Program-made: the position numbers and the translations under genes
In this document: positions 28,861-42,004 of the stretch, piece after piece
Position numbering within the stretch: position 1 is the first letter of the stretch
Layout of the letters: each line of letters starts with the position of its first letter
Notes under the pieces: generated by a model
What the model was told of the DNA's origin: nothing
Seen by the model: the letters and a program-made list of their open reading frames with translations, nothing else
The model's database searches: none
DNA from: Escarpia spicata
Taxonomy: Eukaryota > Annelida > Polychaeta > Sabellida > Siboglinidae
DNA: 64,000 bases
Assembly (NCBI GenBank): GCA_963995525.1
Contig: OZ023207.1
Coordinates: 32,895,481 to 32,959,480 of the forward strand
Reading direction: 5' to 3'

Positions 28861-30425
28861 CATTTAAATTTTATGTAGGTGGCCATTATAACGATTCCTT
28901 CAATTTCCTGCAAAATTTGTCTTACGATTTTCTTGAAAATTTCACAGCATATTTAACCTCCATTGACACAAGTGCTGTGGAAAACTCGTGAAATTCTCAT
29001 ACCTTATTTTTCAGAAAAATCCACCCAAGCCTGACACCCCTCAATTTCGCCCCAATCTGGTGATGGATTTTGAAATATTGATGCGTGCTGCAAAATAGCC
29101 ACTGTACGTATACGCGAGCGGCTAGCGTATATTTATTACTACCTCATTAACGATCTAATGCAGTAGTACATTCAGTATTCACTGGACTAACATGTGCCAT
29201 GTCAAAATGCTCGAAAAAAATTCACACATCACCAAAACGGTATTGTCAAGGGCACTCTTTCGGAAGGTGGCGATCTTTGACCATGGGGAAGTTGAGTTCA
29301 TTATCGATTACATGACATCTGGCCTTGTATCCTAGCAACGGCCTTTGGCGGGCTATACTGTACACAACAACTGCAAGAATGCGCGTCAGCGTCTATGTTA
29401 CTATAACGAGTCCACTAGTTTGGCCGGTCACTTTAATAACTTGTACATGTTACTGTCAGGCGTTAGAGATGTCATTATCCATAAAAATGCTGCTGCATCA
29501 TTTCGGTTCCGTAGTAAACAATACACTACATTCGATAGTGTATAACCAAAAATTTAGATGGCGGATCACCTTGACGATTGAACACCAAATAATGGCAGTG
29601 ACGTACAACTAATGGACTCAATAGAAGAGCATTGTGCTACCTCTCCCCATAACTTCATTAGGGGTCATGGTCTAGTTAGACTTCCTGTTTGGTTACAGAT
29701 GAAGAAAAATGCATGTATTTTTTAGAAATGATTTTTTTAACAAAATTCACATGCTGTGACATAAGGGCATTTGAGTAGGCAGATTTTCATGTGTGATTGT
29801 AGAAGGTGTTGACTGTAAAATGGTGGATTTTTAGATGATTTGAATAAGCGGAAGGATATTTGGCAGCAATTTGCCTGTGTTACTTGTTTGCGGAGTAATG
29901 CTTACCGACATTTATAAATATTGATGGGTGTCACACATACAGGCAATTTTTTTACGAGAGCTGGAAGTATGCAATTTTTGTTAAAATCTGTCAGCATGTC
30001 AATGAGATAATGATAACAGCAGGTGAGAAGTTTAAGATATTTTGCAGGTCACATGTTCTTATAATCAGACAAAACGTTAACATGGTCGTCAATGGGAAAA
30101 CCATCTGTGTATTGACCCCATTAATAAGATCAGACGTGTCATCCATCGCGTTTTACTTATGCGGGTTATGTGAATAGCTACGCATGGGGTTAAAGTGTGA
30201 ACTTCCTATATCAACTTCTGCTAATACATGTTGTGATTCTGTTGGGGAAGTGATTAATAAGTTTTTACACATTTGTTATAGTTTACACCCTGGCAGACCT
30301 GTTCAGTTGAACACCATTTTGACTTCTCTGGGAGGCATTCAGTTAAAGCACGAAAACTATTTGTACACAAATGTCCACCACTGTCTATAGCCAGGTTCTC
30401 ATTCATACAGCTGAGTGAACTGGGC
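28861..30425. other. Region upstream of the MBLAC1-like gene, no gene seen
   Basis: Scattered open frames (for example 29325-29612) lack domains. The 5' untranslated exon and promoter of the downstream gene may lie here, but I cannot place them. Confidence 0.3.
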
Positions 30426-30429
30426 CAAA

Positions 30430-30535
30430 GACAATGTAGAGTGAATGAACTTGCCCAAGGTTCAAAGCGGCAGCCAGGATTCTCTCGATTGAGAGTCCGA
30501 TGCTCTAGTCACAGTGCCACTGTGCTACACACATA
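30430..30535 (+). repeat. L2/CORE-SINE-like tail
   Basis: The stretch has the order seen in MIR and L2 tails: ACTTGCCCAAGGTTCAAAG, CAGCCAGGATTCTC, AGTCCGATGCTCTAGTCACA and GCCACTGTGCTAC. It is a short relic without coding content. Confidence 0.45.
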
Positions 30536-30701
30536 CTTGATAATACGGGATCATCAATACATGTGTTAATATCTTTACAATCTACCCTTTCAATAGAATA
30601 TTCTGAGGCTTGTGTTAAGCTGAAAGTGTTGTGGATCAAGATAGACATATGTCGCTTTCAGGTTTGTGAATGTGGTTCCGTTGAATGGTGCCTGTATACC
30701 A

Positions 30702-33700
30702 ATGTCCGCAGCCAAGAGAACCTCATGGTATGAGGTGACAGTTTTGCAAGAGGGATATGCGTTCACTACTGAATCAGGTAAGTCTTTGAGATCAAAGTGT
30801 GAAATACTACCTGTAGATGTTATTGAAAGAAATACCTCTAACCAAGGAAAATGAAAATATAAAAAAGACTAAGCAAAGCTTTCTCATGTCTAATTTAAAT
30901 GTGTCAACATTATTGTAACAGTTGTCACACTGGCTTTAGGCCCGTCATAGCTACTTCCTTTTATAGCTACATTTCCCCCATTACAGATTAGGTGAGCAAT
31001 TAACTTAGCATTGAAACTAGTCTCATTATAGCTACTTTCTAGATTCTCTTTCTGGATCAAGGTAGAGTCAGTTATGTGAAATGGAATGTACTCCAAATAT
31101 TCAGCATAAAATATACCCCATAAAGTGTGAAAGCCATGAATTACAAAGTATGTATCACACAAATTTCAGCAAGTAGAAAATGTTGCACAGTTTTGCTCCA
31201 CACTCTAGTCAACTATCAACGTACACAGCTAGCATTTGTGATGCATTGCAGAGGATCATGGGTGGAATTAAAGTCTCCGGGAAAGTCACACTGTAATGGG
31301 TTTAATACCACTCCAGCAATTTGACTATTTGCCTTGTGTTTGGTCCCAGGTGAAGACAAGGCAGATGGAACAGTCACTCTCATCAAAGGCCCCACAAATG
31401 TTTTGGTGGACACCGGCGGTCCAGCAGACAGGGAGAAAATACTCAATGGTGAGTAGGTGGGCAGAAATAAAGTTACAGGAAAAAGTAACATAACTAAAGT
31501 AAATACAGTTTTGACCAGAAAAAAGTCACATGGAAAAATAAAGTCAACATTTTATTTTATTTTAAGACATTCATAAACATCAAAGAAATACAGTGTATAA
31601 TTATGTCTAAGAAGAATATTCACAAATTTACCATTTCAGCTTGTATCGTAAATAAAAGACCACTATAATTATTAGATAAATTTTTTTCAATTTAAATGCG
31701 CGCATTTTTTATCAATTCAATTTAGAATTGTAGCCAGATCTGCTCACTGGGCAGAAATAAAGTTACAGGAAAAGTCATGGAAAAAACATCGCAAGAAAAA
31801 AATTACAGAAAAACTCCAAATGTATATAATAATTATAGTGGTGTTTGATTTACAATAAAAGCTGAAATGGTAAATTTGTGAATATTCTTCTGTGTTTCTT
31901 TGATGTTTGTGAATAAAAATACTATTGACATATTGACCATTTCAGCTTTTATTATAAATACAAAGACTACTATATATACATTTGGAGTTTTTCTGTAATT
32001 TTATGCCTTGCAATATTTTTTCAGTGACTTTTCCTGTAACTTTATTCTGCCCAGTGAGCAGATTTGGTTACAATTCTAAACTGAATTGATAAAAAACGTG
32101 TGAATTTGAATTCAAAATTGAAACCACTCTGAATTGGAAAGGAATCCTGCAAACTCAGGTGAATTGTATGAATTGATCAAAGTGAAACAAATATTTAGGC
32201 CCTACAATATTTTTCTATATAAATTTACATGTATGAACTATGAAATGTGTTCAATTGTACAATTGTTATTTGTTTCATGTTGTATCATTTGCCAGTTTTG
32301 GATGTGCCTTTTTGGTTAAACAGCAGAAATCGAGGTATATGTCCAAAGAATTTGTCACCTAACAACACGTGGACTTGGCATTCGTTTGTTCAGCTTTTCA
32401 GTTACCTCTGCTCCCTCAGTCTCCGTGCACACCAATCTTACTTCCAGCTTAAAACTTTCCAGGAAATTGAAATTATTGCCTGGTCATATTACAGTTGGAC
32501 TTACCTGACGGTGCAGGTAACTGTTGCATATGTCTTTATGGATGTTAATTACCTGTACACACGTACTGTCGATTAGGGTTTGAAGTAACTGTTGTTAATG
32601 ATTTGATAAACATAAGAAATGTGTTGCAAATTTACCAAATAAATTTGATTTAAATTGAACAAAAATTAATTTAAGTTGTATTGATCCTTTTTATAGTGAC
32701 ATAGATCCTTGGTAAATAGACAGGATGTGAAATAAAAAAAATTGAATTGAGCCTACATCTAATTTGATGAGACACTTTGATCTAGTTGACAATGGTAGTT
32801 CCTCTTACAGACAAATCCACTCAGTGGCAACGATGCTTATTTCCGTTAGTAATTTTAGTGATAAAAACGTTGCTTTTTCTGTTTCATTATCTGGATCTGC
32901 AGCTCTCCACAAGGAAGGTTTGACACCAGCAGATATTGACACCGTAGTAGGGACACACGGGCATTCTGACCACATAGGCAACTTGAACCTGTTTCCACAT
33001 GCCACTGTCATTGTGTCGTATGACATAAGCCATGGTGACACCTACATTAGTAACCGACTGGGCAAGGTCTGTATACAGGGGCTAGAGAGGTTTTGTTGTT
33101 GCTCAGAAAGCCCCCAACTTTCCCACTGCTGTATAATCCATATGACAATGACAGAGCTAAAGGCGGAGGGTGTCAATTGTGTATATGACCCCCCCCCCCC
33201 ACCGAGACTGCTTCAGGGAAAAGAGTTTTGCTTCAGGAAAGAAAATGTCACCACAAAAGGTCTCCAACAGGTCCTCCTCCCTTAAAACACACACCCCAAC
33301 AATGTTACACTACAGGCCTGCAATGTAAGGGTAATACCCGTTTGGAAACACCCAACATATCAGTTCTGTGTAGACCCCTTTTATAGGTATTTCTATATGT
33401 CAGTCTGTCAATCTGTCTGTCTCTCTATCCAGGGGCATACCCAGGATTGACATGTTGGGGGTTTCTGTCACAAAGTGGGTTGAGTAAAATTAGTCTGGCT
33501 CAAAACTAAAAGTTGAACTAGGCAGGAACACCATTGTATAGTGCTGCCATCAATCGATGCTTGAAGATTAAAATATTACAATAGGGCCATCTTGCGACCA
33601 AAGTGTAAATCAGTTAGTTGGCTGGTTAATAAATCCCTTTTGATTAGTTATTGTATTAATTCTACGACTAGGAAAGTCAAATTTGGTAGATATAAAAAGG

Positions 33701-36700
33701 ATTGAACCTAACTGATAAGTTTCTAGAGATTCGGGAGCGCAGTTTCTGGGATGGTTTAGTTTGTATTAAGTTTCGCTATTGGCTAGTTAGACTCCCGGCG
33801 CTTGGTCGCCATTAGAATATATAAGAGTATTACGGCCATTTTAAAGACAGACGACAGTTGTAGCATTGCTGTTAGGGCATATGATCTTGTCTCCAAGACA
33901 TGGGAACTATATCGACGAGTTTTGTCGCCCGTGTCTTGAAATGGTAACTTCTTCAATAGTTTAAATGTAGACAACCTTGTATTATGATTGGTTTGGATTG
34001 CTTAGAAGAATTGCCAGTGCCCATCGACATGGCACCACAAGATTTAAATACGCACTTGTTCTTCAATGCTCGTTCAACAACAAGATAGGTTGTTGCGGCT
34101 GATACAGCAGCTTTCGGGTCGTCTCCAACCTAACGTGAAGACTACGGGGTGGGGTTTGCAATTCGCATTTCCTCTTTCTCGACCAGCCAGTTCATCGTCA
34201 CTTACCTTCTCCACTGCGTATCGTCATGCTGTCGTATACGTCTTCGTTCGTTGCGCGACGCCTACCGATACCTACCACATATTGTTGCTCCGCCGTATTC
34301 GTCCGCCTATATCGTTGTGACGCTCTCTGATACCAACATGTATCATCACGCAGCCGTAAATGTCTCATTCGTTACGTGAAGCCTACCTATGTCTACTTCG
34401 TATCGTTGCGCCACCGTATTCCTCAACCCATAGTGTTGACGTTCGTCGTCCTACTCTTACACCACTGACACACCACTGTACTTACGTCGTTGGCTTCATA
34501 GTTGGCATTTCCGCCTTACAATTGATTTACTTCGGAAGTGCCGGGGGTTAAGTGTCGTAACTCCCGGCTTACACCTACGATCGGGTGCAATGTCATTATC
34601 CCAATGATCAGTTAATCCAGACTACACGAATCTTCGTGGGTGAGCAGTATTATTTTATTAATTACTTCATATTAAATATGTATGTATATATGGTTCTGTA
34701 TATGACATACTTGTAATACTTGTACATGTAGTAATCATTTAAAGTTGGCCAACTTAATTTTTGTATTATTTATTTGGTTCATTGTTATATACAGATATAG
34801 TGATTAAATGGGTATTCAATTTGGAGTCCCATATTGTTGCACCTGGACCTTGTCACGAGTCAAGTCAGTATTTTGCGCCGCCCATTTTAATGGGGACGAA
34901 TACCGTGGCGCAACGATACGAAGTAGACATAGGTAGGCTTCATGCAACGAACGAGACGTATACGACGGCATGACGATACGCGCAGGCATCAGTGGGCGTC
35001 ACAACGATAGGCGGATGAATACGGCGGCGCAATGATATGTAGTAGGCATAGATAGGTGTCACGCAACGAACGAAGATGTATACGACGATACACAGTGGAT
35101 AACGTACATGACGACGACCACATATCGTGACGATGAACTGGCTGGTCGAGAAAGGGGAAATGCGAATTGCAAACCTCACCCTGTAGTTTTCACGTTAGAT
35201 TGGAGACGACCCGAAAGCTGCTGTATCAGCCGCAACAACCTATCTTGTTGTTGAACGAGCATTGAAGAACAAGTGCGTATTACAATCTTGTGGAGCCATG
35301 TCGATGGGCACTGGCAATTCTTCTAAGCAATCCAAACCAATCACAATACAAGGTTGTCTACACTTAAACTATTGAAGAAGTTACCATTTCAAGACACGGA
35401 TGACAAAACTCGTCGATATAGTTCCCATGTCTTGGAGACAAGATCATATGCCCTAACAGCAATGCTACAACAGTCGTCTGTCTTTAAAATGGCCGTAATA
35501 CTCTTATATACTCTAATGGCAACCAAGTGCCGGAAGTCTAACTAGCCAATAGCGAAACTTAATACAAACTAAACCATCCCAGAAACTGCGCTCCCGAATC
35601 TCTAGAAACTTTGTCAGACTCTGTTGAACTCATTCGGTTTAAAGTAAACATAGTTGCATAATAGACATCGAATCATCAGCTCTTTTAATCAAAAGGGATT
35701 TATTAACCAGCCAACTAAATGATTTACACTTTGGTCGCAAAATGGCCCTATTGTAATATTTCAATCTTCAAGCATTGAGTCATGGTAGCACCATACAATG
35801 GGGTTCCTGCCTAGTTTAAGCATTTAGTTTTGAGCCAGACTAATTCTTCTCAACCCACTTCGTGACAGTTTCCAAATGGGTATTACCAGTGGCGCGGGAA
35901 CGAAATTCATATTGGGGGGCCGACAGAAGCTTCAGCACCACTGAACAAATTTTCGCCACCACTACACCTTCCTTTACCTTCTTCTGTCTATTTGGCTGTC
36001 TTTGTACCTCCCGTGTTGGTATAGTTGTCTGTGTGAGTGTTTGACATCCCATGCCAGTCTGTCCATCGTGTTATTGTCTTAATCATGGTTATCCCAGAAT
36101 AAACAGGTTTCCACTACTTCTGATTCAATTGAAATTTGGCACCTGTGAGGCCATGTCTCCTCCACTTTCTTAAATATGTCATCCTTCCTCCATTTCAATT
36201 ATCACAAACAGTAAAATCCCGCAAAATCTAACTTTCCCTGATGAGATTCAGTAATGCGGGTATCCTGCTATGTGACTATTGTAATTTTGTTTCATTGACT
36301 GTTGACTTGTATCTTTGAATGGCCTGTGTCTGCAGGGTGAACCATATAAGTTGGACGAGTTCTTGAAGGTTCTTCCTACTCCAGGTCACACAGGAAGTGA
36401 TGTCAGCGTCGTAGTGAGAAACACGTCCATTGGAACCGTCGTTGTGGCAGGTATGACAAGATGCTGAAGGCTTCAGTGTAGAAGTGGGTCTGGCAGCGGG
36501 GGGGGGGGGTGAATAGTGGAAGGGCTTGAGGATAGGACTAGGAGGGGGATTGAGGGTGTAGGAGCTTGAAGGTGGGGTGCTGGAGAATAGAGGGAGTTTG
36601 AGAGTGTCAGGGGGGCTTGAGGGTGGGGGCCGGAGACTGGAGGGCATCCTCAGTACCCAGGTATTGTTACGACCCCTGGTGTGTCCACTCCCTACAAATA

Positions 36701-39580
36701 TGGATTTGAATTTTGTACTTATTGTCACATAAACATTAAAGATCAGAATAAGTAGATTAGGTGAATGTAGCTCGTGTTTCTATATCAAATCACAAATGCA
36801 TGGAATAGCTCAAAATTCCAGTTTATTTTTGTAGCTGAGGTGTTGTTTTGTCTTAACTTATCTTGTCTAAAGCCTGCTTGGGATGCTCACAAACTGGGAC
36901 AGGTCTTGCTGGACTGACACAAGTATTAGACTGGCACTAGCTTTCACCAGAGACTCCCGTAACAAGTACCACACCAAACTGGCTTATGCAATCCCTACAT
37001 CAGGACCCAAAACATGTTATCTTGTCCTACTAATCCTCTGTGGGGACATCCAAACAAACCCCGGCCCAGTCAGACATCCCTGTGGATTTTGTAAAAAGCC
37101 TGTTGCCTCAAATCACCAAGCAGTCTGCTGCGACCAGTGCAACCAATGGGTACACATTAAATGTTGTGACATAAGTCCAGATCAATATAATCTCCTCTGT
37201 AACAGTTCCTGTTCCTGACACTGCATGAAATGCGACCATCCTAACTACAGTCATTCCTTCTTCCAAGACCACTTATTGGAATGTTCTCACAACCGATATA
37301 ACAGCCTTAGTGACACAGACCAAAATAACCAAAATATTGAGTCATACATCCCAAACCTGGGACCCAACCTTTGGACCAAACCCTCAAAATGCATCAACCC
37401 CTGAACGTCGTAAGAAAACCAAACGTAACACACTTAGTGGAATTCTAATCAATACCAACAGTGTCCAAAGCATTACAAAGACAACCCAATTAAAAACAAC
37501 TATTCAATCAAATAATCCTGACATCATATTCCTAGTCGAAACCAAAATAGACAAAAACTACCCCACCTATTCGTTCCTACCACCTAACTATAGCGCCATC
37601 CGAAAGGACAGAAACACCCCATGGTGGTGGAGTTCTCATTGCCTTCCGCGATGACATTGTAGCAGAACCACTTACAAAACTAAACTTAAGCTATGAAATA
37701 GTATGGACAAAAATCCATTTCACACGAAACAAATCCATATACTTTGCATCCTACTACCGACCCCACAGTGACCACCTTCAATCCCTTGAAGCTCTCCACG
37801 AATCCCTAAAAAAACTGTACAGATCACAGAAAACTTCTCCTAATGTAGTTATAGCAGGTGACTTCAACCTTCCTGATATTAACTGGGGTAAGCAGCAAAC
37901 CACTGACAACAGAACTGCCATCAAGCATAACAAACTGCTAGAAATAATTAGAGAATTTGGATTACAAAACATGGTCAACGATCCCACGCGAGTTGATTCC
38001 GGCAATATCCTTGACCTCATACTCACTTCTAATCCATCGATAATTGCTAACACTCACACCACTCCCGGCATGAGTGATCATGAAGCTGTGACCTTTAACG
38101 TAAACCTAAATCCAATCCGTAACAGTAAACCACCACACAAAGTGTTCCAATATAAATCTGCAAACTGGGATAAGCTTAAAGATGACATAAAACAACTAAC
38201 AACAACATACTTTGACACGAACCCAAATTCAACACATGTCAACACAAATTGGAACTTTTTCCGGAACAATTTTACTTCATTAGTCCACAATAATATCCCC
38301 AGCCGCAACACCAAAGCAAAAACCCACCTCCCCTGGATAACACGTGAAATAATAAGAATGCAAAGAAAATGCAACAAAAGCCGTAAAAAAGCAAAACAAA
38401 CTGGACGTAATAGTGACTGGGAAAGGTTTAGGCAACTCCGAAAACAAGCCACTAAAGCTGCAACCAAATCCTACTCAGACTATCTAAACAATCACATTGG
38501 AGACAGCCTAAAAACAAACCCAAAACAATTCTGGTCATTCATTAAAGCAAACAAACGAGAATACATTGGCATCCCTACACTGCTAGCAAACGACCAACCA
38601 ATCACAAATGATCACGACAAAGCAAATACACTTAACAACCAATTTAGTTCCGTGTTTACTCAAGAAATCTACCCCATCCCCCAACTAGCTCCATCCATCT
38701 ATCCCGATATGCCCTCCCTCGAAATCGGGATAGACGGAGTAATTAAGCAACTGAAAAACCTAAACCAAAATAAAGCTACAGGCCCCGACGAACTCCCAGC
38801 CAGAGCCCTTAAAGAGACTGCAGTGGAAATTGCCCCCATCATCACACACATTTTCCATCAGTCATACAACACTTGCAAACTCCCAGATGACTGGCTCCAA
38901 GCACTAGAAATACCAATACACAAAAAAAGCCCACAACGCATGCGCATAAACAAGCACCACACAACTCCTGCGTTAGCTCAAGTTTGCGCTGTTTGGAGTA
39001 AATCACCTAAGACCAGTCTATATTACCTGTACATATACATCAGTCAGTCAGCCAATCCATAATGTATTTACAGTTAAAATGTAATAAACAATATGGATTG
39101 GCTGACAGTTTAAATGTAATAAACATTATGGATTGGCTGACAGTTTAAATGTAATAATAACAATATTAAAATAATAAAATAGACTACCATAATAAAAATT
39201 ATGATGATCCTTGAATACTAGATATTCTCATGAGTTCCGTGCAAATGTGACCAATACGCGCATACACACGCACAAGCACACACGCACGCACGCACACACA
39301 CACACACACACTTAGTCTATGATATTTTGTCTATGATCATGATGAGTCTTTCTTGTTAAGATTTGTTTCCATAAATCTTAACAATCGATCCCTACCTTTT
39401 ATTCAAGGTGACCTTTTTGAGTGTGAAGATGATCTGACTGACAGCACCATCTGGCGGGATGTGAGTGAACAACCAAAGGTGCAGGAGAAAAACCGACTGC
39501 GAGTGTTGCAGATTGCTGATTACATCGTGCCTGGTCATGGGAAGATGTTTCACGTGTCTCCCGCTTACAAAGTTTCCTGA
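30702..39580 (+). CDS. MBLAC1: MBLAC1-like metallo-beta-lactamase-fold hydrolase, five exons
   Basis: Exons 30702-30777, 31350-31448, 32903-33066, 36336-36450 and 39408-39580 have GT/AG borders and matching phases and sum to 627 bases (208 aa plus stop). The product starts MSAAKRTSWYEVTVLQEGYA, then TNVLVDTGG in exon 2. Exon 3 holds the metal site THGHSDHIGNLNLFP, exon 4 the TPGHTG ligand, exon 5 GDLFECEDDL and the last ligand IVPGHG. All expected zinc ligands are present. The vertebrate homologue is reported to cut replication-dependent histone pre-mRNA at its 3' end; the nematode homologue is SWIP-10. A splice acceptor (TTTCAG, 30661) before exon 1 suggests an upstream non-coding exon. Introns hold a MITE, a palindrome and a LINE. 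Confidence 0.9.
31690..32105. repeat. Foldback MITE-like inverted repeat in MBLAC1 intron 2
   Basis: Arms of about 165-180 bases (about 31690-31875 and 31940-32105) are inverted copies; both include CTCACTGGGCAGAAATAAAG, AAAACTCCAAATGTATATA and the AGCTGAAATGGT block. A short loop separates them. A further partial copy of the arm is at about 31450-31500. There is no open frame, which is typical of a non-autonomous DNA transposon. Confidence 0.8.
33462..35868. repeat. Large palindrome with arms near 1 kb in MBLAC1 intron 3
   Basis: The left arm (about 33462-34420) and right arm (about 34890-35868) are inverted copies, roughly 90 percent alike by eye, separated by about 470 bases. Outer ends read CTGTCAC(A/G)AAGTGGGTTGAG. 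A 63-codon frame (33783-33974 minus, 35354-35545 plus) stays open in both arms but lacks an ATG at its listed start. The spacer begins after CGGGGGTTAAG with TGTCGTAACTCCCGG, resembling a polypurine tract next to an LTR, but no pol or gag is seen. It could be a foldback element or an inverted duplication around a solo LTR. Confidence 0.8.
36480..36650. repeat. GA-rich minisatellite in MBLAC1 intron 4
   Basis: Irregular GAGGGTG and GCTTGAGG repeats start with a run of ten G. It is non-coding; the Pro/Ser-rich minus frame across it (36276-36728) is a shadow. Confidence 0.7.
36880..38940 (+). mobile_element. 3'-truncated CR1/L2-like LINE with 2A-like peptide, PHD finger and endonuclease
   Basis: The first frame (36883-37218) reads CYLVLLILCGDIQTNPGP, a 2A-like ribosome-skipping motif with Gln at the usual Glu place, followed at once by a PHD-type finger (HPCGFCKKPV, AVCCDQCNQWVHIKCC). 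A TGA at 37216-37218 breaks it. Next come apurinic-type endonuclease parts (DIIFLVETKIDKNY; VVIAGDFNLPDINW; SDHEAV) split by frame changes near 37300, 37640 and 37970. Frame 37971-39062 then covers a linker and the start of the reverse transcriptase (GPDELPARALKETA, LPDDWLQALEIPIHKKS) and stops matching near 38935. The palm and the 3' end are missing, so this is a dead fragment lying in the sense direction of MBLAC1 intron 4. Confidence 0.85.
38941..39407. other. Intron 4 remainder with short repeats and a CA microsatellite
   Basis: A TATGGATTGGCTGACAGTTT block is repeated at about 39091 and 39129 and partly at 39048. A CA-rich run (about 39245-39311) follows. No gene. Confidence 0.6.
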
Positions 39581-39839
39581 ATAAACAGGTTAGCTTTAGG
39601 ATTCAGATCTGTATAAAATGGCTATTACATCCAGGCAGCCTAGTCTCAGTTGACCACAATATACCTACAGCATATATATATATATACACATGTTAATCCG
39701 CCAACTCTGGTGTGGTACTTATGGTACTCGACTATTAAAAAAATCAGTTCGTTGCTCGTTGGAATCGTGTAAGGGGAATGTTTTTGTATTGTTACTTGAT
39801 GTATGATTTTTTTAAACATTCTTATTTTATTCCAGTACT

Positions 39840-41545
39840 CAAGGTTTTTAGTCCTTTGGGCCGAAGATCCAATGGACCATTGCCATCACTTTGCGTCCGA
39901 CGTCCGCCGTTAGCTGCCATATCTAAAAAACTGTTCATCAACTTTTTTTTAATTTTGCATAGACGTATCTTAGGGTACTGCCACTATGCACGAGAAATCT
40001 GTATTTGATTGAATCATTCTAAGAACTCCGTAGGGTCCCCAAGGGCCCAAAAAGCTGGTAATTTGTCACATTTTGCCTATTTTTTTTAAAAACATTTTCA
40101 GCAACTTTTTTTCTAATTTTGCATAGATGTATCTTAGGGTACTGCCACTATGCACGAGAAATCTGTATTTGATTGAATCATTCTAAGGATCCCGTAGGGT
40201 CCCCAAGGGCCCAAAAAGCTGGTAATTTGTCACATTTTGCCTATTTTTACACAAAAATGTTCAGCAACTTTTTTCCTAATTTTGCATAGATGTATCTTAG
40301 GGTACTGCCACTATACACAAGGAATCTGTGTTTGATTGAATCATTCTAAGGGCACCTCAGGGGCCCCCAAAGTGGACAAGTTTTACATTATCTAGTGATG
40401 TCGTTTTGAGAAGGGCCCTTGAGACCACCCCCAACAGTAGACGTTGTCTATTGTGCCAGAAACTGTGCCCCCCCCCCCCCCCGCCTCACTCTACTGCATT
40501 GTTCCATTGAGATCTCGACTAATCTTTAATTGGTCACAGGCAGATCAGACACATTTGACCCCTGTTAAACTCGGTTGCCTGCAGCTTTTAAACTGTATTT
40601 TCAAAACTATTGATTTTCTGTAATTGCAAGTTGTGTTTATTTTGATGTTCATTTAATTATTATAAAATGGTGTGACTGTGGTGTCTATTGGTTAAAGATG
40701 TATTGTTACCTGTAGGTGACAAACATAGAAAATTTATATTCTGGACAACTATAGAGTGAAATATCCTACACTTTATTGATATCAAATGCATTCTACTGTT
40801 CTGTTTACACTTGCCATGCCTTGTGTAGACATGGTACTATGTAAATCAATTGTATCAATATAGACTAATAATTACAGATTCACAATATAGTTGACATCTG
40901 AAACAACCAAAGGTCAACCATTAGAAGAGTTTACATAGTTCCGCTATATACGAGAAATCTGTATTTGATTGAATCATTCTAGTGTCATCAGCATATAGTA
41001 GAACATACATTTTCAAGAAAATGTCTACATCATCATCACTAAGGTTGTTGTAAATTTCACCAACTGCCATGTCAAGTCCCTTATAATTATGACTAACAGT
41101 GTTCAGAATTCAGGTAAATAGCAAATAACAAAGGAGACAAGTTTTCGCTTTGCTCTACCTCTACATCACATGAGAAGAAAGCTGACACAGCCTGGCCCTG
41201 TTTTTAGTCCTTTGGCCGAAGGTCCAAGGGACTATTGCCATCACTCTGTGTCCGCCATCTGCCGTTAGCTGCCGTATCTCAGACACCGTTCAGCAACTTT
41301 TTCTCTAATTTTGCATAGACATATCTTAGGGCACTGCCACTATGCACGAGAAATCTGTATTTGATTGAATCATTCTAAGAGCACCTAATGACCCCCAAAA
41401 CTGGTAAATTTTCACATTTTGCCTATTTTTTCAAAAACTCAAGTAACTTTTTCTCTAATTTTGCGTAGACATTTCATATGGTAGTGCCACTGTACACAAG
41501 AAATCTGTATTTGATTCAATTATTCTAAGGGCTCCAAAGGTCCCC
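39840..41545. repeat. Interspersed repeat family with a unit of about 150 bp
   Basis: Five partial units at about 39925-40025, 40100-40200, 40265-40355, 41290-41385 and 41450-41530 share TAATTTTGCATAGA, TATCTTAGGGTACTGCCACT and AGAAATCTGTATTTGATTGA; another short piece lies at 40950. Two copies begin with TTTTTAGTCCTTTGG and CGAAG(A/G)TCCAA. This is a typical invertebrate non-coding repeat. The intervening 40.4-41.2 kb holds no gene. Confidence 0.85.
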
Positions 41546-42004
41546 TAAAATGCTAAATTTGCTAACTAAATGGTCTACTGTAGCAACATATCTAGCAGGC
41601 TTCCAGTCCTTTTGTTCAAGTAATCCCTTTTCCCACAACATCTGTCACACCTCACTGTGGCTGGCTGGTTAAAGTGTGACTAATCTGTAATTGGTCACTG
41701 GCAGAGGCTTGGATCAACACACTGCTGTACCAGAAACAGAACACTATTCCCCTTCCCAAAACATATGTCACATGCGGAGTCTGTGTCTTGTATGGATATA
41801 TATTTTTATGCAGTTGTTTTATATAAGCAGAAAGTTAATTGAAATTAGTTATTAGGCCACAGAAAAGTAATTCCCGGTTTCTCATTGATGCATGTATTTA
41901 AAAATATGTGCCACTACATTTTATTTTCTATTATAATTATTCTTCTAAATGCAAGACATGGTGCAATAAGTGAACAGTAAACATGTAAACATTTTACTTC
42001 CATC
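41546..42004. other. Intergenic, no gene seen
   Basis: AT-rich sequence without recognisable genes. Confidence 0.35.

Noticed and set aside
34550..34860. Solo LTR retrotransposon in the palindrome spacer
   Set aside because: TGTCGTAACTCCCGG after a purine-rich stretch is suggestive, but I could not find a matching end, a primer site or any gag/pol coding around it.
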